DNA of 64,000 nt from Tetracentron sinense (lineage: Eukaryota > Streptophyta > Magnoliopsida > Trochodendrales > Trochodendraceae). The stretch is from assembly GCA_015143295.1 (NCBI GenBank), contig CM026568.1:14452607-14516606 (forward strand), in the 5' to 3' direction. A model generated the notes under the pieces. The model did no database searches and was not told the origin of the DNA. It saw nothing but the letters and a program-made list of their open reading frames with translations. The first letter of the stretch is position 1, and each line of letters opens with the position of its first letter. Shown here piece by piece: positions 23,316-35,324 of this stretch. Both the position numbers and the translations under genes were made by a program.

Positions 23316-24043
23316 GGGACTCTTTGAGGGAATATCTCGTTGTCGTATTTTCAAAGGTGCCTTTGGATGAATCTCAGCTAGAGAGAGTGTGTGCATAACG
23401 CGAATTTAATGCGCGTGTTGCACAAAACTAAGGTGTCGGGTAGGACACGGGACGTGTCTACTGTTGGAGCTTTCGGAGGCAGCGAGAGGCGGCAGCTACG
23501 GATACTTTGAAAATGGAAACGTACCCATATCGGATACGTCACTCTAAGATAAAACGATAAAACGGAGCTGTTTTTCATAATTTGTGCCGTATCGCCGCCA
23601 TACCCATATCGTACCACCATATCTAAGTATCGCTGTACTCGTACTTCCTAAGGCGGCAGCCTTCATAAGGGTGTATTCAAGATTGGCTCAACTCAGCTCG
23701 GCATGGCTTAAATACACCTTGCTACATAATGAACAAACTTGCAAATCAAGGGCATTTATGGCTAAAACCTCTTCTTCCAAATGATGTTATCGGGGTTATA
23801 ACCCCAAATCTTGTTCTTTGTAGTTTTGCGGGCTTTGTCCCTCTTTTAAACAAAAAAATAATAATAATAACAATGATTACCTCATTGGTAGTGAGTGCAT
23901 GAAACCAATCGTGATATGCAGGATCAAGTCCTATGAGGGTGACTCTTGAAATCTTCAACCGATCCTAACCTTGAACAAATACCATTACCAATACCTTTCT
24001 AAGCGGCCTAACATATGAATTCTACCCAAAAATAAATGGAATT
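23316..24043. other. Intergenic, repeat-like
   Basis: No gene is seen. The 23430-23660 stretch is rich in 'gatacg', 'cccatatcg' and 'gtatcg' words, typical of a degenerate MITE or foldback repeat upstream of the PAP promoter. Confidence 0.35.
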
Positions 24044-24255
24044 GGATTGTCTCTAGCAAATGCCACAAAATCTTCTCGGGCTCCACACATCATCCGAAAT
24101 GTAGCAATAAAGTGAATAGATATCAAATGGGGAAAAGTAAAAAACATGGGGAGAAAATGAAACAACATCTCCCCCTTTTTATCGTCATATGTCAGATGAT
24201 GTGTAGAATAGTAGGAGACCGAGAGGATTTTTCTGGCATCTACCAAAGATAATCC
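24044..24255. mobile_element. MITE family B, copy 4
   Basis: The ends GGATTGTCTCTAGCAAATGCCA and the complement of 'tggcatctaccaaagataatcc' are inverted. The inner arms 'acacatcatccgaaatg' and their complement surround the family's 'tagatatcaaatgggg' centre. It is the shortest copy (212 bp). Confidence 0.7.
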
Positions 24256-24973
24256 AATGCCAAAAAAAAAATATGTTCAAGGAATCTTTCGTTATTTGGG
24301 AATTGTTTGGGAAGAGATGAGCTGGCCCGTGGCCGGGCCTAGCCTATTATTTAACCTAGCCCAACCCAACCCAACCCGGTCTGCTCTATAAATATAAGCG
24401 GAAGTCTGAATAGAACTGAGCCTAATCAGGCTGGTCCATTAATAGCCCTTAATTACTTGGCAGCATGTGTCCCTTTACCGATGAGAGTCTGAAACCTTGC
24501 GGGTTAGCATTCATCTTAGTTGTACGAGGAGTGCTACCCCTAGTCGTATTTACTCCAAATTTTTTCATAAACGCAAGAATGGCCTAACACGTGGATATCT
24601 TTCATATTGTATCCGTTTAAAAAAGAAAATTTTGACATTTGTAGCCACCCAGTTGCGTCTTTGGAAGATTTATGATTAGAGCTAGCAAAATCCTAGTTAT
24701 ATACACATGCATGTGCGTTATTTTCTATTGATGAGAAACAGAGAAATAGTGACTACTTCGGAAGGAAAATGCTAGCCATTTCTCTCTTCCCCAGTTTTTC
24801 AGAATTTTCGAGAGTAACACATGTTCTCACTTTTTTTGTTACTTTTATATAGTAAGTCATCTTATAATTAATATTCTCTAATAATTAATAAATTTGTAAG
24901 AACTAACTTGGTTCTGTAGTGTATAATTAATAATTTCTTTTTTTGTTGACAATATAATTAATAATCTTTTATA
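24256..24973. other. Intergenic with a repeat copy related to 44256-44326
   Basis: No gene. The 24770-24862 stretch resembles the left flank of the TIR transposon at 44327. It contains 'ttgttacttttatatag', equivalent to an uninterrupted target site. At 24350-24460 there is degenerate 'cccaacccaacccggtc' repeat. Confidence 0.5.
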
Positions 24974-24978
24974 CTTGC

Positions 24979-25703
24979 TGTGGGGGAAATTCCTGGAAGC
25001 TTAACGTGTCGCTTGCTCCTTGAATTCAAGTTGATTGGTAGAAGGAAAGAAGGTGGTAGCAAAGATCGTTGATTGTTGATGAAGAAGGGGGGGTTCGCCC
25101 TATCAAGACACTCCGATGATGAAGTCAGTATATGAAGAAGAAAAAGTGTAGAAAATGAACTTAAAATGGAAGTTGGGAGTGTATGAGTTAAGGCCTTGTT
25201 CTTAGTGGTCTGGTTCTGAGTGAAAAAATGATCGATTTTCAGAAGTCCTCTCTTACTGAGGGTCTTGGGATATTTATAGACTTAAGTGTGTAAGTCTATT
25301 CATGCCCATAGATGGCCATGCATCCTCTTTTGTGATCATTATAAAATATGTCAGACAAATCTTCTTCCATATGTGCCACACGTGTAAGCCTACTTCTTAT
25401 CAAGTCGGTTCGGTCGAAAGCGGTTCGAAGTGACCAGCATTAAATCTAAGTCAAAAATTTTCACCTAACTCAAGAGTAAATGGATCGCCTCCTAATACTT
25501 TCATCCTTCAAGTCGGTCTCGCCCTCAATTAGAGCATGGGTTCGGTGTTTGTCATTATGGGCACGAGTTCTAAAATCGTCCTCATGACCACGAGTTCTGA
25601 AATCGTCCTCATGATCACAAGTTCTGAAGCACGGGTTTGTCTCCAATTAGGGCACGAACCGGAGCCCCCAAGACTTGTGCATTTCCCAATTTTTTCCATT
25701 ACA
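24979..25703 (-). repeat. Left LTR (element's 3' LTR)
   Basis: It is 725 bp, TG...CA, and pairs with 35325-36085. The minus-strand TATAAATA at 25271-25278 is the likely LTR promoter. At about 25563-25632 there are about three copies of a 27-bp unit based on CACGAGTTCTGAAATCGTCC. Confidence 0.85.
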
Positions 25704-26137
25704 ATTTGCCCATTTGCAGTGCTTTGAATGTAGTTCAAAATATCGCAAATCAAGCGAAAATTGATGGCAGGAAATACCTATCTTTTCATGGAAGATGGAA
25801 CGTCTAGTGAAGATAAAACGACGTAACAGTTGTCTCGGATGTTTCGCACGCGTAACGATCCATCGTGTCTCATTTAATGCTTCTCAGATACTTATCATTA
25901 CTTTTGCGTTACTTGAGACATGCAGATAAATGTGATGGTAGGCATTTTCGTGCAGAAGACCATCGTACTCCTGATAATATGTACGTGTATGGTAGATCAA
26001 GGGGGTATATTCGTCATGCCAAAGTTGTCCTTTTAGCATGCCGATTTGAATTCTTTTAAAGACCATTTTGCCCTTGCGTGCGTGTACGTGTACAACAGAG
26101 ATGAGGGCCACCGTCGTCCTAGCTATTTTGCATTTCC

Positions 26138-26144
26138 TATAAAT
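26138..26144 (+). promoter_or_regulatory. TATA box for the antisense ORF
   Basis: TATAAAT lies 247 bp upstream of the antisense ORF's first ATG (26391), inside the element but outside the LTR. Position and orientation fit an internal promoter facing opposite to the LTR promoter. Confidence 0.45.
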
Positions 26145-26390
26145 GGTTAGAGACTGGAGTAAACCCTTCTTCTCCATCTTCAACCTTACTGTTATTCTGC
26201 CATTTTCAAGACTTCTACTTTAACTAAGCACTGGTGCGTTCTTGCCTTCTCATCTTTCTGAAACCAGTAAAGAACTAGGTAAGTTCTTGTTTCTCTTACT
26301 GTTTTTTTTTCTAGATTTTACTATGCCGTCCTTCTTCCTATCTTTCTTCTTCTTCTTCTTTTGAGCCTTTCTTGAACCCTGTAACCAAGA

Positions 26391-29300
26391 ATGATAACAA
26401 AGAAGCCAGTAGCTCAGGTAGTGCCCCTCAAGGTGGCCTATATCGCGACCTCCCCTAAGACCAGTAACTACTAGAAACCTACTCTTGCCCATTATAGAAT
26501 CCAATTCCAAATCCCCCCTCAAGTCCAGATCCATTATAAGAGCGACGGTTGGTCGATAGACCGTCGTTCTCGAGTCACTATGGTCCATCTTGCTCAATTG
26601 GAGGCTAGTGTGATAATCTTGAAATTTCTTTCCTATTTCTAAGGGTAATTAAATAATCTCCTTGAATAGGGGTAAGATAGTAATTTATTTTTCGGTTAAC
26701 CACAGGTAATTAACTATTTAGAAGTGAATGAATTTGAGAATAAGAATAAGTTTATTGGGGTTAGTTAGAACCTATAAACAAACAAGGGCCACTAATGGCA
26801 TTTTGGTAAATAAGAAATAGGGTTAATATATATAGAACATGATAAACCTAATCCTGATAATTTGCTAAACTGAAATTTTGAAGAATAGAACATGGGAGAG
26901 AAAGAAAAAGAAGGCTTCACTTTGGTAGAGCTTTCAAGTGCCCAGATCGAGATTCAAGGCTTGGAGATTTGAGTTTTCTCCCTTGTGGTGGTTTGATCCT
27001 TCGAGACAAGCGTGTTCGGGTAGGATTGGAGTATTAAAAGTCTGAGATTCGAACCTTTGAGGCAAGTGAATACTTCACTAGAGTTAGGGTTTTCCATTAT
27101 AAGTTTTATCTTGAGTTTATATAGATTAATTAATATTTGTGTGATATCTAGGATAGAGATCTATGTACATTGAAGTATAATGCATAAATAATGTTTGAAT
27201 GAAAATTATAAATTGAAAGAACAATGGTGAATAAATTAACATGGGTTTCGAGGGTTATAAAATCGAGAAAAAGGATTCAGAAAGTTGAAAAATCGAAATC
27301 TGGGGTTTGGGCTTGCGTTTCCCAGCCAAATCGCTGACACCAATCGATCTGCAGCGCCGTTATGAGTGTTTTGCGATGGTTGTTTTAGGAGTTGTATTTA
27401 ATTGAATTAATTAAATAAAAATGAAGAAAATTAATTAAATATATTAATAACATAGATTATGAAATAAAAAGAATTAAATAATAAATGGTGAAATAAAACG
27501 AAAGAAAAGAAGGATAATAAAATAAAATAAAATGATTTAATTATTTTATTCTTTGTAAAATAATTAGTTTGGAATGATTGGTACTGTGAGCATATTAAAT
27601 AAATTGTATACTCTCTTTATTTAGAATGACATGTTTAAAGAAATTTATTTCAATTATTATCTTGCATAACTATAATTGTTTTAGCTTTGCAATATTATGT
27701 CCTCTTTATTATGATGGTATGAGACATCATAATAAAGAGTGAAGTTAACGAATTAAAATGAATAAGACTAAGGGATGACAAATATAGAGGAAGAGACTCT
27801 ATAGGTCTAAAGTCTGAGGGAAGGCTCTGTGTAATCCCACTGAGAAGTTGTGTGCCTCTTAGGGTGACTACCTTAGGTGATCTACGTAAACCTAAGGGTC
27901 CCTGTATAAGACCATACAAGATTAATATTGTTGTCATTAGGGTGAACTACATGTAAACCTTATTGACAAAAGAACTGTGTAATAGATTAAATGATGCATA
28001 TTCATATATGTTGTTCATTGTTTTATTTATCATAATTGTTGCATGTTGTTGTATTCTCTTACTGAGCCAAAAGCTTACCCTTGTTATATTTATTGATTTT
28101 TCAGGAAGTACCTGAAAGACCTAGGGAAAACAGTTAAGAACTTAGTTAGCTATTAGATTTTACTGCAAAACTTTAATTAGTACTTTTTATTTGAGGTAGA
28201 GTGTCATGTCAGTAAGATTTTAAATGGATTTAGTTATACGTTTATTTACTCTTGTTAGTTTAAACTTATTGCTAGAGATATGCATCTATTAATGGTAATT
28301 CATTTAGATTAAATTCCATTATCTCAGGATTTGTTCCAGGTTCACACCTTGGAATTTGCACAAATATGAGATCTATTGTGTGTAGGTTTTGGGGCGTGAC
28401 AGCTGGTCTCCGGTTCCCTCTCAAGCCCATCGTAGAGGACATGTTGTCCGTCTTGCAACTCGCCCCGGGGTAGATGCATCCTCAATTCTACAAGTATATG
28501 TCAATGGTATCCAAATTTATCTAGGACGGGTACCTTATAGAAGTTTGTCACCTCTTCGGCTTTCGTCACGTCGTAAAGTGCCCGTGGAGTGATGAAGACG
28601 AACCTTCCTTCACTTGGAGTTCCCGTGCCTAAATTTCCAATTTCATATCGGGCCTAATTGGCATGGACCGAAAATGGAAGGCTAAGTCCTTCATCATCTC
28701 AGGTGATGGAGGTCTGAGAGGGCTCGTCCTGTCCCCAAAACCTTTCAATCAGGTCGGTTTTGAATGTCATAGTACTTATTCGTCCTCTATGTTCTATCCT
28801 CTATAATGTCAATTAATCTTTTCTTTTTCTCGTGCAGTCCTGTCAAAAGTTCATTTCTCTGATCTGTCCAAAGAGGAAGTCCGTCGTTTGAAGGCCATCG
28901 GCCCTCAAAGAGGAGTGAACTACATCACATGGAGACCACAGAAAGTAGTTGAGGCAGATCTTGAAGAAGAACTTGAGTGTGTCATCGACGCAAAGGCCGA
29001 GCACGTAGCCTATTCTTCTTAAGCGGGCCCGTCCTCCTCTCATGCTGCTTTCGTAGCACTCAAAGAAGAAATGATCGACGAAAACCCCCTTCCTCTGGTC
29101 AGAGTTGCCCGTGTTCCCAAACAGGCCCTGGCAACAAGGCAATCAGGACAGGCGCATGACTTCGGCTCGTTGTCTGTGCCAGAACCAACTGTTGCCCCTG
29201 CAGACGCTCAATCCAAGAAGAGGATGGCAACATTGGCTGAGCTTACGTCCCACATGAAGAGAAGGGAGGAAGAGCATGAGAAAACCCGCCCAGATAAGGG

Positions 29301-30372
29301 CAAAGCAGGCGCAACTCTTCCTCCGGCTTGGCAAATTATCCGAGAGCCTACTGTGGTGCAACCTATGGTTGTTCGTCAACCAAATGCTCCCATAGTTGCT
29401 TCTTCTTCAGCTCTAGAAGCTCAAGGGATCGTGGCAGCTGATGCACCCGGGCCCGTTTGGACCCCTACTTTCAAGGTTGGGTCATGTTTGCTAACCATGA
29501 AGGACTCGGCCATAGACATTGGTGCGACGGCCATTGCCTGGACCCGATGAGCCAAGCTTCCAGCTGATGCGGCCACGACCAAGCAGTTGACCAAGCTGGG
29601 GTTGGACTCAGTTAATGTCATGGCTCTCGCAATGGTAAGTTCAATCTTCATTTTATCATCTTATACCCAGTCCTTCCAACCTCCCGTATCATGGATTTTT
29701 ACATGCTCTCTCTTTTCTTGTCAGCTTCACAACACGTATGCCGAGCTATTCGACCGTTGTGACCGCCTGAGCAACTCGGTGGAAATATGGAAGGTACAGG
29801 CTACGGTGACGGAGACGAGGGCTGCTATGGAGAAGATTTCCATAGCCAAGGAACTCCAAGAATCTCAAGCCCAGGCAAATTAGGCCAAAGATGATGCTGA
29901 TAGTTCTGAGGCGTCTGATGCGGCTAATATTCGGATCGCAGAGTTGGAGAGCTTGGATGAGGCTCTGAGCAAGCAGCTCAAGGTCATGGAGCTTGTGAAA
30001 GAAACTCAGAAGCTGAAACTCCAAAAGTATTGTCAGAAGGAAATAGAGAAGATGGAGTTAGATGATTGAGAGGAGACGAAGAAGGAACTTATAAAGACTC
30101 TCCGCGAGTCAGGCCACCTACTCAATACTCCTCCATCACGGGACGAGGCCACCCAATCCGATCGTCCTGCTCAAGACGTTATCCATCTCGAGGAAAAAGG
30201 AGAGGTCGAGAGCGAGGTTACCCATGATGGTACTCAAGAGCTTTTCTCTGAGCAACCCAAGATTCCAGCCAATCCCTCCGACTCTGCCCAAGCCATCGAA
30301 ACTCCTGCTGTCGAGACTGCTGCTGCTAAGCCTGTTGCTACTGAGCCTGCTACTGAACCCATCCAAATCTGA
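26391..30372 (+). pseudogene. Antisense spliced ORF of the Tat element ('putative gypsy type transposon' class)
   Basis: The reading starts MITKKPVAQVV (26391). It reaches 'VHLAQLEA' where the solo LTR (26609-28401) interrupts, and resumes with 'GLRFPLKPIVEDMLSVLQLAPG'. Later come 'MDRKWKAKSFIISGDG' and a long Glu/Lys-rich, coiled-coil-like region, ending 'EPIQI' with a stop at 30370. Two introns fit GT-AG: 28753-28837 and 29635-29724; the second is phase 0 and 90 bp. In-frame stops occur at 26472, 29020, 29548, 29881 and 30067, and one frame change lies near the first junction. The 'GLRFPL...LQLAPG' block is typical of the plant domain named putative gypsy type transposon (from memory, Pfam PF04195). 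Tat elements are known to carry extra antisense ORFs here. Its role is unknown; this copy is dead. Confidence 0.7.
26609..28401. mobile_element. Solo LTR inserted in the antisense ORF
   Basis: The block begins TGTGATAATC and ends GGGGCGTGACA. It is flanked by GCTAG (26604-26608) and GCTGG (28402-28406), a 5-bp duplication with one mismatch. Removing it restores continuity of the antisense reading. The 'cttactgagccaaaagcttaccc' and 'tttttcagg' motifs near 28050-28105 are typical of long Gypsy (Del/Tekay) LTRs. No internal coding region exists, so unequal recombination probably left a solo LTR. Confidence 0.65.
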
Positions 30373-30979
30373 GATTTTTTTTTGTTTTGTAATGAGCGTA
30401 CCCAGCTTTGATGGGTCTTTCTTCTCTTTCTCTCTCTTTCTCTTGGTAAAAAATTTTGTTCGTACTCCGGACGTAATGAATGGAATTCACTTGTTTTTCT
30501 TCCAAGTATTTAGAGCCCAAGGAGTATTTAGAGCACGGAAAACACCATGGAATGAGTCAGTAATACTTTTAACAATTCTAAGATTCCTTAATATTTCTAA
30601 TATCATTTTACTTCTAAGTATTTAAAGCACGGAAACACCATAAATGTAAATATACAGATGACATTTCATTAGGTTGAGCCTTAGGTGCCTCGTTACGGGG
30701 ATACTTGCTCCGATGACATTTCATTAGTGTAAGTCATACATGCCCCGTGGTGGGGGTACAGTTGCTCAGATGACAATTCATTTAGTTGAGTCATATGTGG
30801 CCCGTGGCGAATACCTTGCTCAGATGACAATTCATTTGAAATTTCATTTGAATGAGGAAGAGAGTTCTGCAATATATAAAAGGAAACAATTTATTTACAT
30901 ATTTGCATTTATACTTCTTTCTACTGAAAAAATTGCCTTAGATTCATTATATTCTAAGACTTTTGTATGTTATTACCTT

Positions 30980-32130
30980 CTAAATCTTTAAGGTAGCATA
31001 CTCCAGGGCTTCCAAGCCAATGATATATGGCCCTTCCCAATTAGTTCCAAGCTTCCCACTATTTATCTCACGAGTGCTCTGGAAGACTTTCCGTAAAACC
31101 AAATCTTCAACACGGAGAGTTCTCTTCTGTACCTTTCTATTGTAGGCCTTTTTGAGTTGATGTTGATATCGTTCCATCTGTATGCTTGCTTCTTCTCGTC
31201 ATTCATCTAGAAGATCCAAGTGAATACCTTCAGCTCAGGATTTTTGTTCTTTTCATTCTTGTCTATGCTTACCTTTCGCCAAGTATGAATTGTTGGCATG
31301 CTGATTTCCATAGGGATTATGGCTTCCATTCCGTATGCTATAGAAAACGGAGTTTCATTCGTGAAATTTCGTAATATAGTTCTATAACCCCATAATACAT
31401 TGTGTAGCTCACTCGTCCACTTCCCCTTGGATTCATCCAATCTTCATTGCACTCAATAAACACCTATTAGCTGCTTCGGCAAGTCCATTCCTTTAAGGAT
31501 AATATAGAGACGAGAAGATGTGCTTGATCTTGAGTTCTTTATAGAATTCTACTATGATTTTGCCCGTGAACTGGTTCCCATTATCATAAATGATGAATTG
31601 GGGGATGCCAAACCTGTAAATGATATGCTCCCAGAGTAATTTCTTCACCTCTTGTTCTCGGATTCTTGTGAGAGGAATGGCTTCAATCCATCAAGAAAAT
31701 TAATTTGTTGCCACTAAGAGAAAAATCATGTTCCCAGGAGCTTTGGGTAGTGGTCCCACGATGTCGATTCCCCGTCTTGTAAATGGCCAAGGCTGTGAGA
31801 CGATATTGAGCTCTTGTGTGGGAGCATGGATCATCTTGGCATGACGTTGACATTGGCTGCACTTTAGCACATATTTTTGGGCATCTGCTTGCATATACGA
31901 CCAGAAGTAACCTTACCCTAAAGCTCTGTGAGCAATTGTTCATCCTCCAGAATGAATTCTACAAATTCCTTCATGGAGCTCAGCCAAAATTCTTTCGACA
32001 TCTAACGGATGAACACACTTCAGAAGAGACCCTCCAAATGATTTTTGTAGAGTTTTCCATGCAAGATGGTATATCGTGGCGCTTTCTACTTTATCCATCG
32101 TGATTCTTTGGAGTTGATAGGGAGGATCTC
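30980..32130 (-). pseudogene. Tat element integrase
   Basis: Minus-strand pieces give the H2C2 zinc region ('CSQCQRH', 31700-31894) and the core. The core motifs are 'GIDIVGPLP', 'IIYDNGNQF' and 'GLAEAANR', holding the D, D and E residues. The end ('LWGYRTILRNFTNETPFSIAYGMEA', 31207-31440) and C-terminal tail ('LKKAYNRKVQKRTL', 30980-31177) follow. Several stops and frameshifts break it. Confidence 0.8.
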
Positions 32131-32205
32131 ATGCTTCAAATAAACCAACAAACCCGTCATCCAGCTCGCCACCGTGCTGATGAGACAACTCCCCTGTGTG
32201 AGTTG

Positions 32206-32860
32206 TTAGAGCTCGATAGAGGGATTCTGTTTGTACTCTACAAGAATTGTCTGAGGCTCGTCGGTTTGCAATATAGAAGCAATATAGGCCAATGCATCTG
32301 CATGCCTATTATCATCTCTTGGAACATGCTTGATTTCTATGATGTCGAAAGCCTCACACTGGTCATGGAAAAATGCAGCATAACGGTGCATTCTATCATT
32401 TCGACACTCAAAGACCACATTTATTTGGTTCACAACGTGTTGTGAACCATAAAATACTCGTAATTTTAAGATGCCCATATCTTTTGTACTTTCAAGCCCA
32501 AGCAATAATGCTTCATACTCAGACTCGTTGTTCGATGCAGAGAAGCCTAGACGCGTCATTTTTTCAACTTTGATATTCTCCGAGCTAATGAGCATGGCGC
32601 CAAGTCCAAAACCACTTGCATTTGAAGAGTCGTCCACATATAAGCGCAAATTGTTCCATACTGTCATCCCGTCCTGTTCACGACTTTTGTCTTCAACATC
32701 GTCTGGGAGCTCGTGATGATCTTGATCCATTTTCAAACCAACATTATCCATGGGAAAGTCGGATAGAAAACTTGTCATGGCTTGCCCCTTCTCTGATATC
32801 CTTGCTCGATACTGAATGTCGAACTCACTAAGTGCAATAGCCCATTTTGAGTGGAAATGT
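32206..32860 (-). pseudogene. Tat element archaeal-type RNase H
   Basis: The 190-residue open piece holds 'LRLYVDDSSNASGFGLGAML', 'SNNESEYEALLLGLE' and 'VPRDDNRHADALAYIAS', the D, E and D/H landmarks of the extra RNase H of Tat elements. The linker 'WAIALSEFDIQYRARISEKGQA' just upstream (to about 32860) is in the same frame. It is intact over this domain but its upstream reverse transcriptase is absent. Confidence 0.8.
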
Positions 32861-32951
32861 GGGATGACTTCTCCAAGAGGTGCATCGAACTTCCATCGAA
32901 CCCAACTAATGGCGTTCGTGTTGAGACCAACGTAGTTAATTCCAACCTCTT

Positions 32952-33197
32952 CTAGGTGAAATTCGGGAGATAGAGAATGTCCATCACACTCCCTGAATCT
33001 ATAAGTACCCTCTTGATGTCGAAGTTGCCTATCCTGATGGTGAGGACGAAGACATCGTAATGAAGTTGGACCACGGTCGCCATATCATGGTCATAGAGAG
33101 TGAGGGCTTGCGCAATGCCCCTCATTGCTGGTTGCACGTGACAAATTTCAGCCATATGGAATAGTTTTCTGGTCTTTGCACGGAAGTCCTTCTCCAA
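32952..33197 (-). pseudogene. Tat element aspartic protease
   Basis: 'FDIKRVLIDSGSVMDILYLPNF' carries the DSG active-site triplet of retroviral-type proteases. The frame stops at 32952. The next recognisable domain is the RNase H linker, so the deletion begins here. Confidence 0.7.
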
Positions 33198-33205
33198 GTC
33201 AACTA

Positions 33206-35253
33206 TCAGAGATCGAGCACGATGGATGACATTGATCGTGTCGGTGGGTGTCCTCCTCCTCCTTCTTTGTTGGCTTCCAAATTCGCAAGCCCTTCAATGT
33301 GGGGCAATTTTGGTAGTGCTCGTGCTTGTCTCGTGGCAACGTCCAGGACCACATAATCTCCCAAGAAGCCTTCACGCACCAGCCTCTCTAAGTAGTCCCT
33401 CAAGATCCTACATCGATTAGTCACGTGACCGTGACACTTGTGTTAATGATAATAATCTTGAGCCTGTGGTGACGTTAGTGATGGCTGGTGCGAGCCACTT
33501 AAATTAAGACTTGTTCGCCATCATTTGCATAATCGTCGTTAGGCTGACCGTGAAGTTGACCTGGTCAATCCGGTTCTGATAAAGACGCCTCTCTATTGCC
33601 TGATTGCCCCGCTCCTGAGGGCCTTGGTTCTACCTTGGCTGACCTTGTTGCTGATGAGTTTGATTAGACTAAATGGGGCGCCGATCCGACTGATTTTATT
33701 ACTGATTATGATTTTGATACACTTCATACGAGCACCGATTCGGCTGATTCCATTGTGGGTTCTGATTTTGATACACTTCATACGAGCGCCGATCCGATTG
33801 ATCCCGTTGACTTACATATACTATCCTTTCCTATGGCTTATACCGAGGTGATCTTTCGTCATCTGAGGAGACATAACTTGGCCACTTCCCCGAGGTGGAT
33901 GCTCCGTCTGCCCTACCCACGGCTTTAACTGTTGTACTTCTTGGTCTGATTAGAGACTTAAGGTCACCCTCAAGTTGCCCGAATTTAGCTGCACAGACCA
34001 TCAATTCATCTAGACGTCGGAGATAATCAAGAGCAATCAATTCGCAAAGCTTGGAGCCAATTGGCAGCGCATTCTTGAATGCCTCAATGTTGCTTCCATT
34101 TTCGACTTCATCAATGTTCAGGACTTCCTCACTGAATTATTGGACGAAGTCTCCAAGAGATTCTGTGGACTTCATCTTCAAGGAGAAGAGTGAGTCTTCG
34201 TCTGCCTTCTTCTTTCAATTAGATATATAACGATCAATAAAGACTGACCATAGTCTTGCCATATCTCTTATTGACCCGGAGGGTAGACTACGGAACCATC
34301 TCAATGTTGACCCTTACAGACTGGCTAGAAAAGCTTTGCACAGGAAGGTATCGTCTGGATTGCGAAGAGTCATGGCATAACTAAATTGGAATAGATGATC
34401 AACTGGATCATTCCTTCCATCGAACATAGCAAAGTTTTGTGTCACAAACTTCCGGGGCGTGAGGGCCTGGTTGATCCATGCAGAGAGGGGAGAACTTTCG
34501 ACATCCCTTTTCATTTGTCGAGCGAACTGGTCAATCTGACTTCCGCTTGCTAGCCTGACATGAGCATTGATCCTAGCTTCCACGTCACTTGGGGTTGTCC
34601 ATCCCCCTTGACTTCCATAAAAATCCTAACCCCGCGGTTCATCACAAGCATACTGAAAAGGGGAAGAATGGGATATGTTCGTATCACGAGGAGAACCAAG
34701 CACAAACCTTCTGTCGTGGTGGCCTTGAAATGGTGGGGATGCTGACTGTACCACTAGACCTCTTGGAGGGGATGGGAATATAAGCTGTTGTCGAGTGTCT
34801 CGTCATGGGGACTCTAGTCTCACATTCCTACCAGGTGAAAGATCTCCTCGCAGTCCGCCTCAATTAGATGGTTGCAATCTGGGTGCTGAGGATTGTAAGC
34901 ACGGATCCTCGGAACCAGAGGAAGCTCTTGCTCAGATTCATGCATATCGTGCTCATAGACCTCTAGCCTTTCTTGGAACGTCTGTTGAATGCTTGTTAGC
35001 CGATTCAACATGGACTGTTGTAGAATCATATCCTCCTATTGTTGCTGTAACAATGTGATGATTTGATCGGCTTGAGATATGTCTCCTTCAGGAGGGGATT
35101 GTCTGGATGCATTCCGTAATGCATCTCTCTCAGTGGACATTTATCTGGAAGTTTGTCCAGTGGTTTGTACAAACGCAGGGGTAGCTTATGTGGCCAGACC
35201 AACCTCTTGTCTAGTCACATCTTCGGCAAGGGGAACTTGAACTCGGTCTACCA
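33206..35253 (-). pseudogene. Tat element gag
   Basis: The clearest piece is 34314-34583, 'QALTPRKFVTQNFAMFDGRNDPVDHLFQFSYAMTL', a hallmark of plant Gypsy gag. The N-terminal pieces are 34820-35141. A C-terminal piece 'CRILRDYLERLVREGFLGDYV' lies at 33206-33424. The starting ATG could be at 35253 or 35141. Stops and frameshifts separate the pieces. Confidence 0.7.
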
Positions 35254-35324
35254 TGATGAGCAAGCAGAAAAGGGTTATGCAAAATTGGGAGTTGTTTAAG
35301 GGATCCCACAAATAGCGCCAATTT

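Noticed and set aside
29746..30366. Minus-strand ORFs over the antisense region of the Tat element
   Set aside because: They have no resemblance to gag-pol and lie opposite the plus-strand coiled-coil reading.
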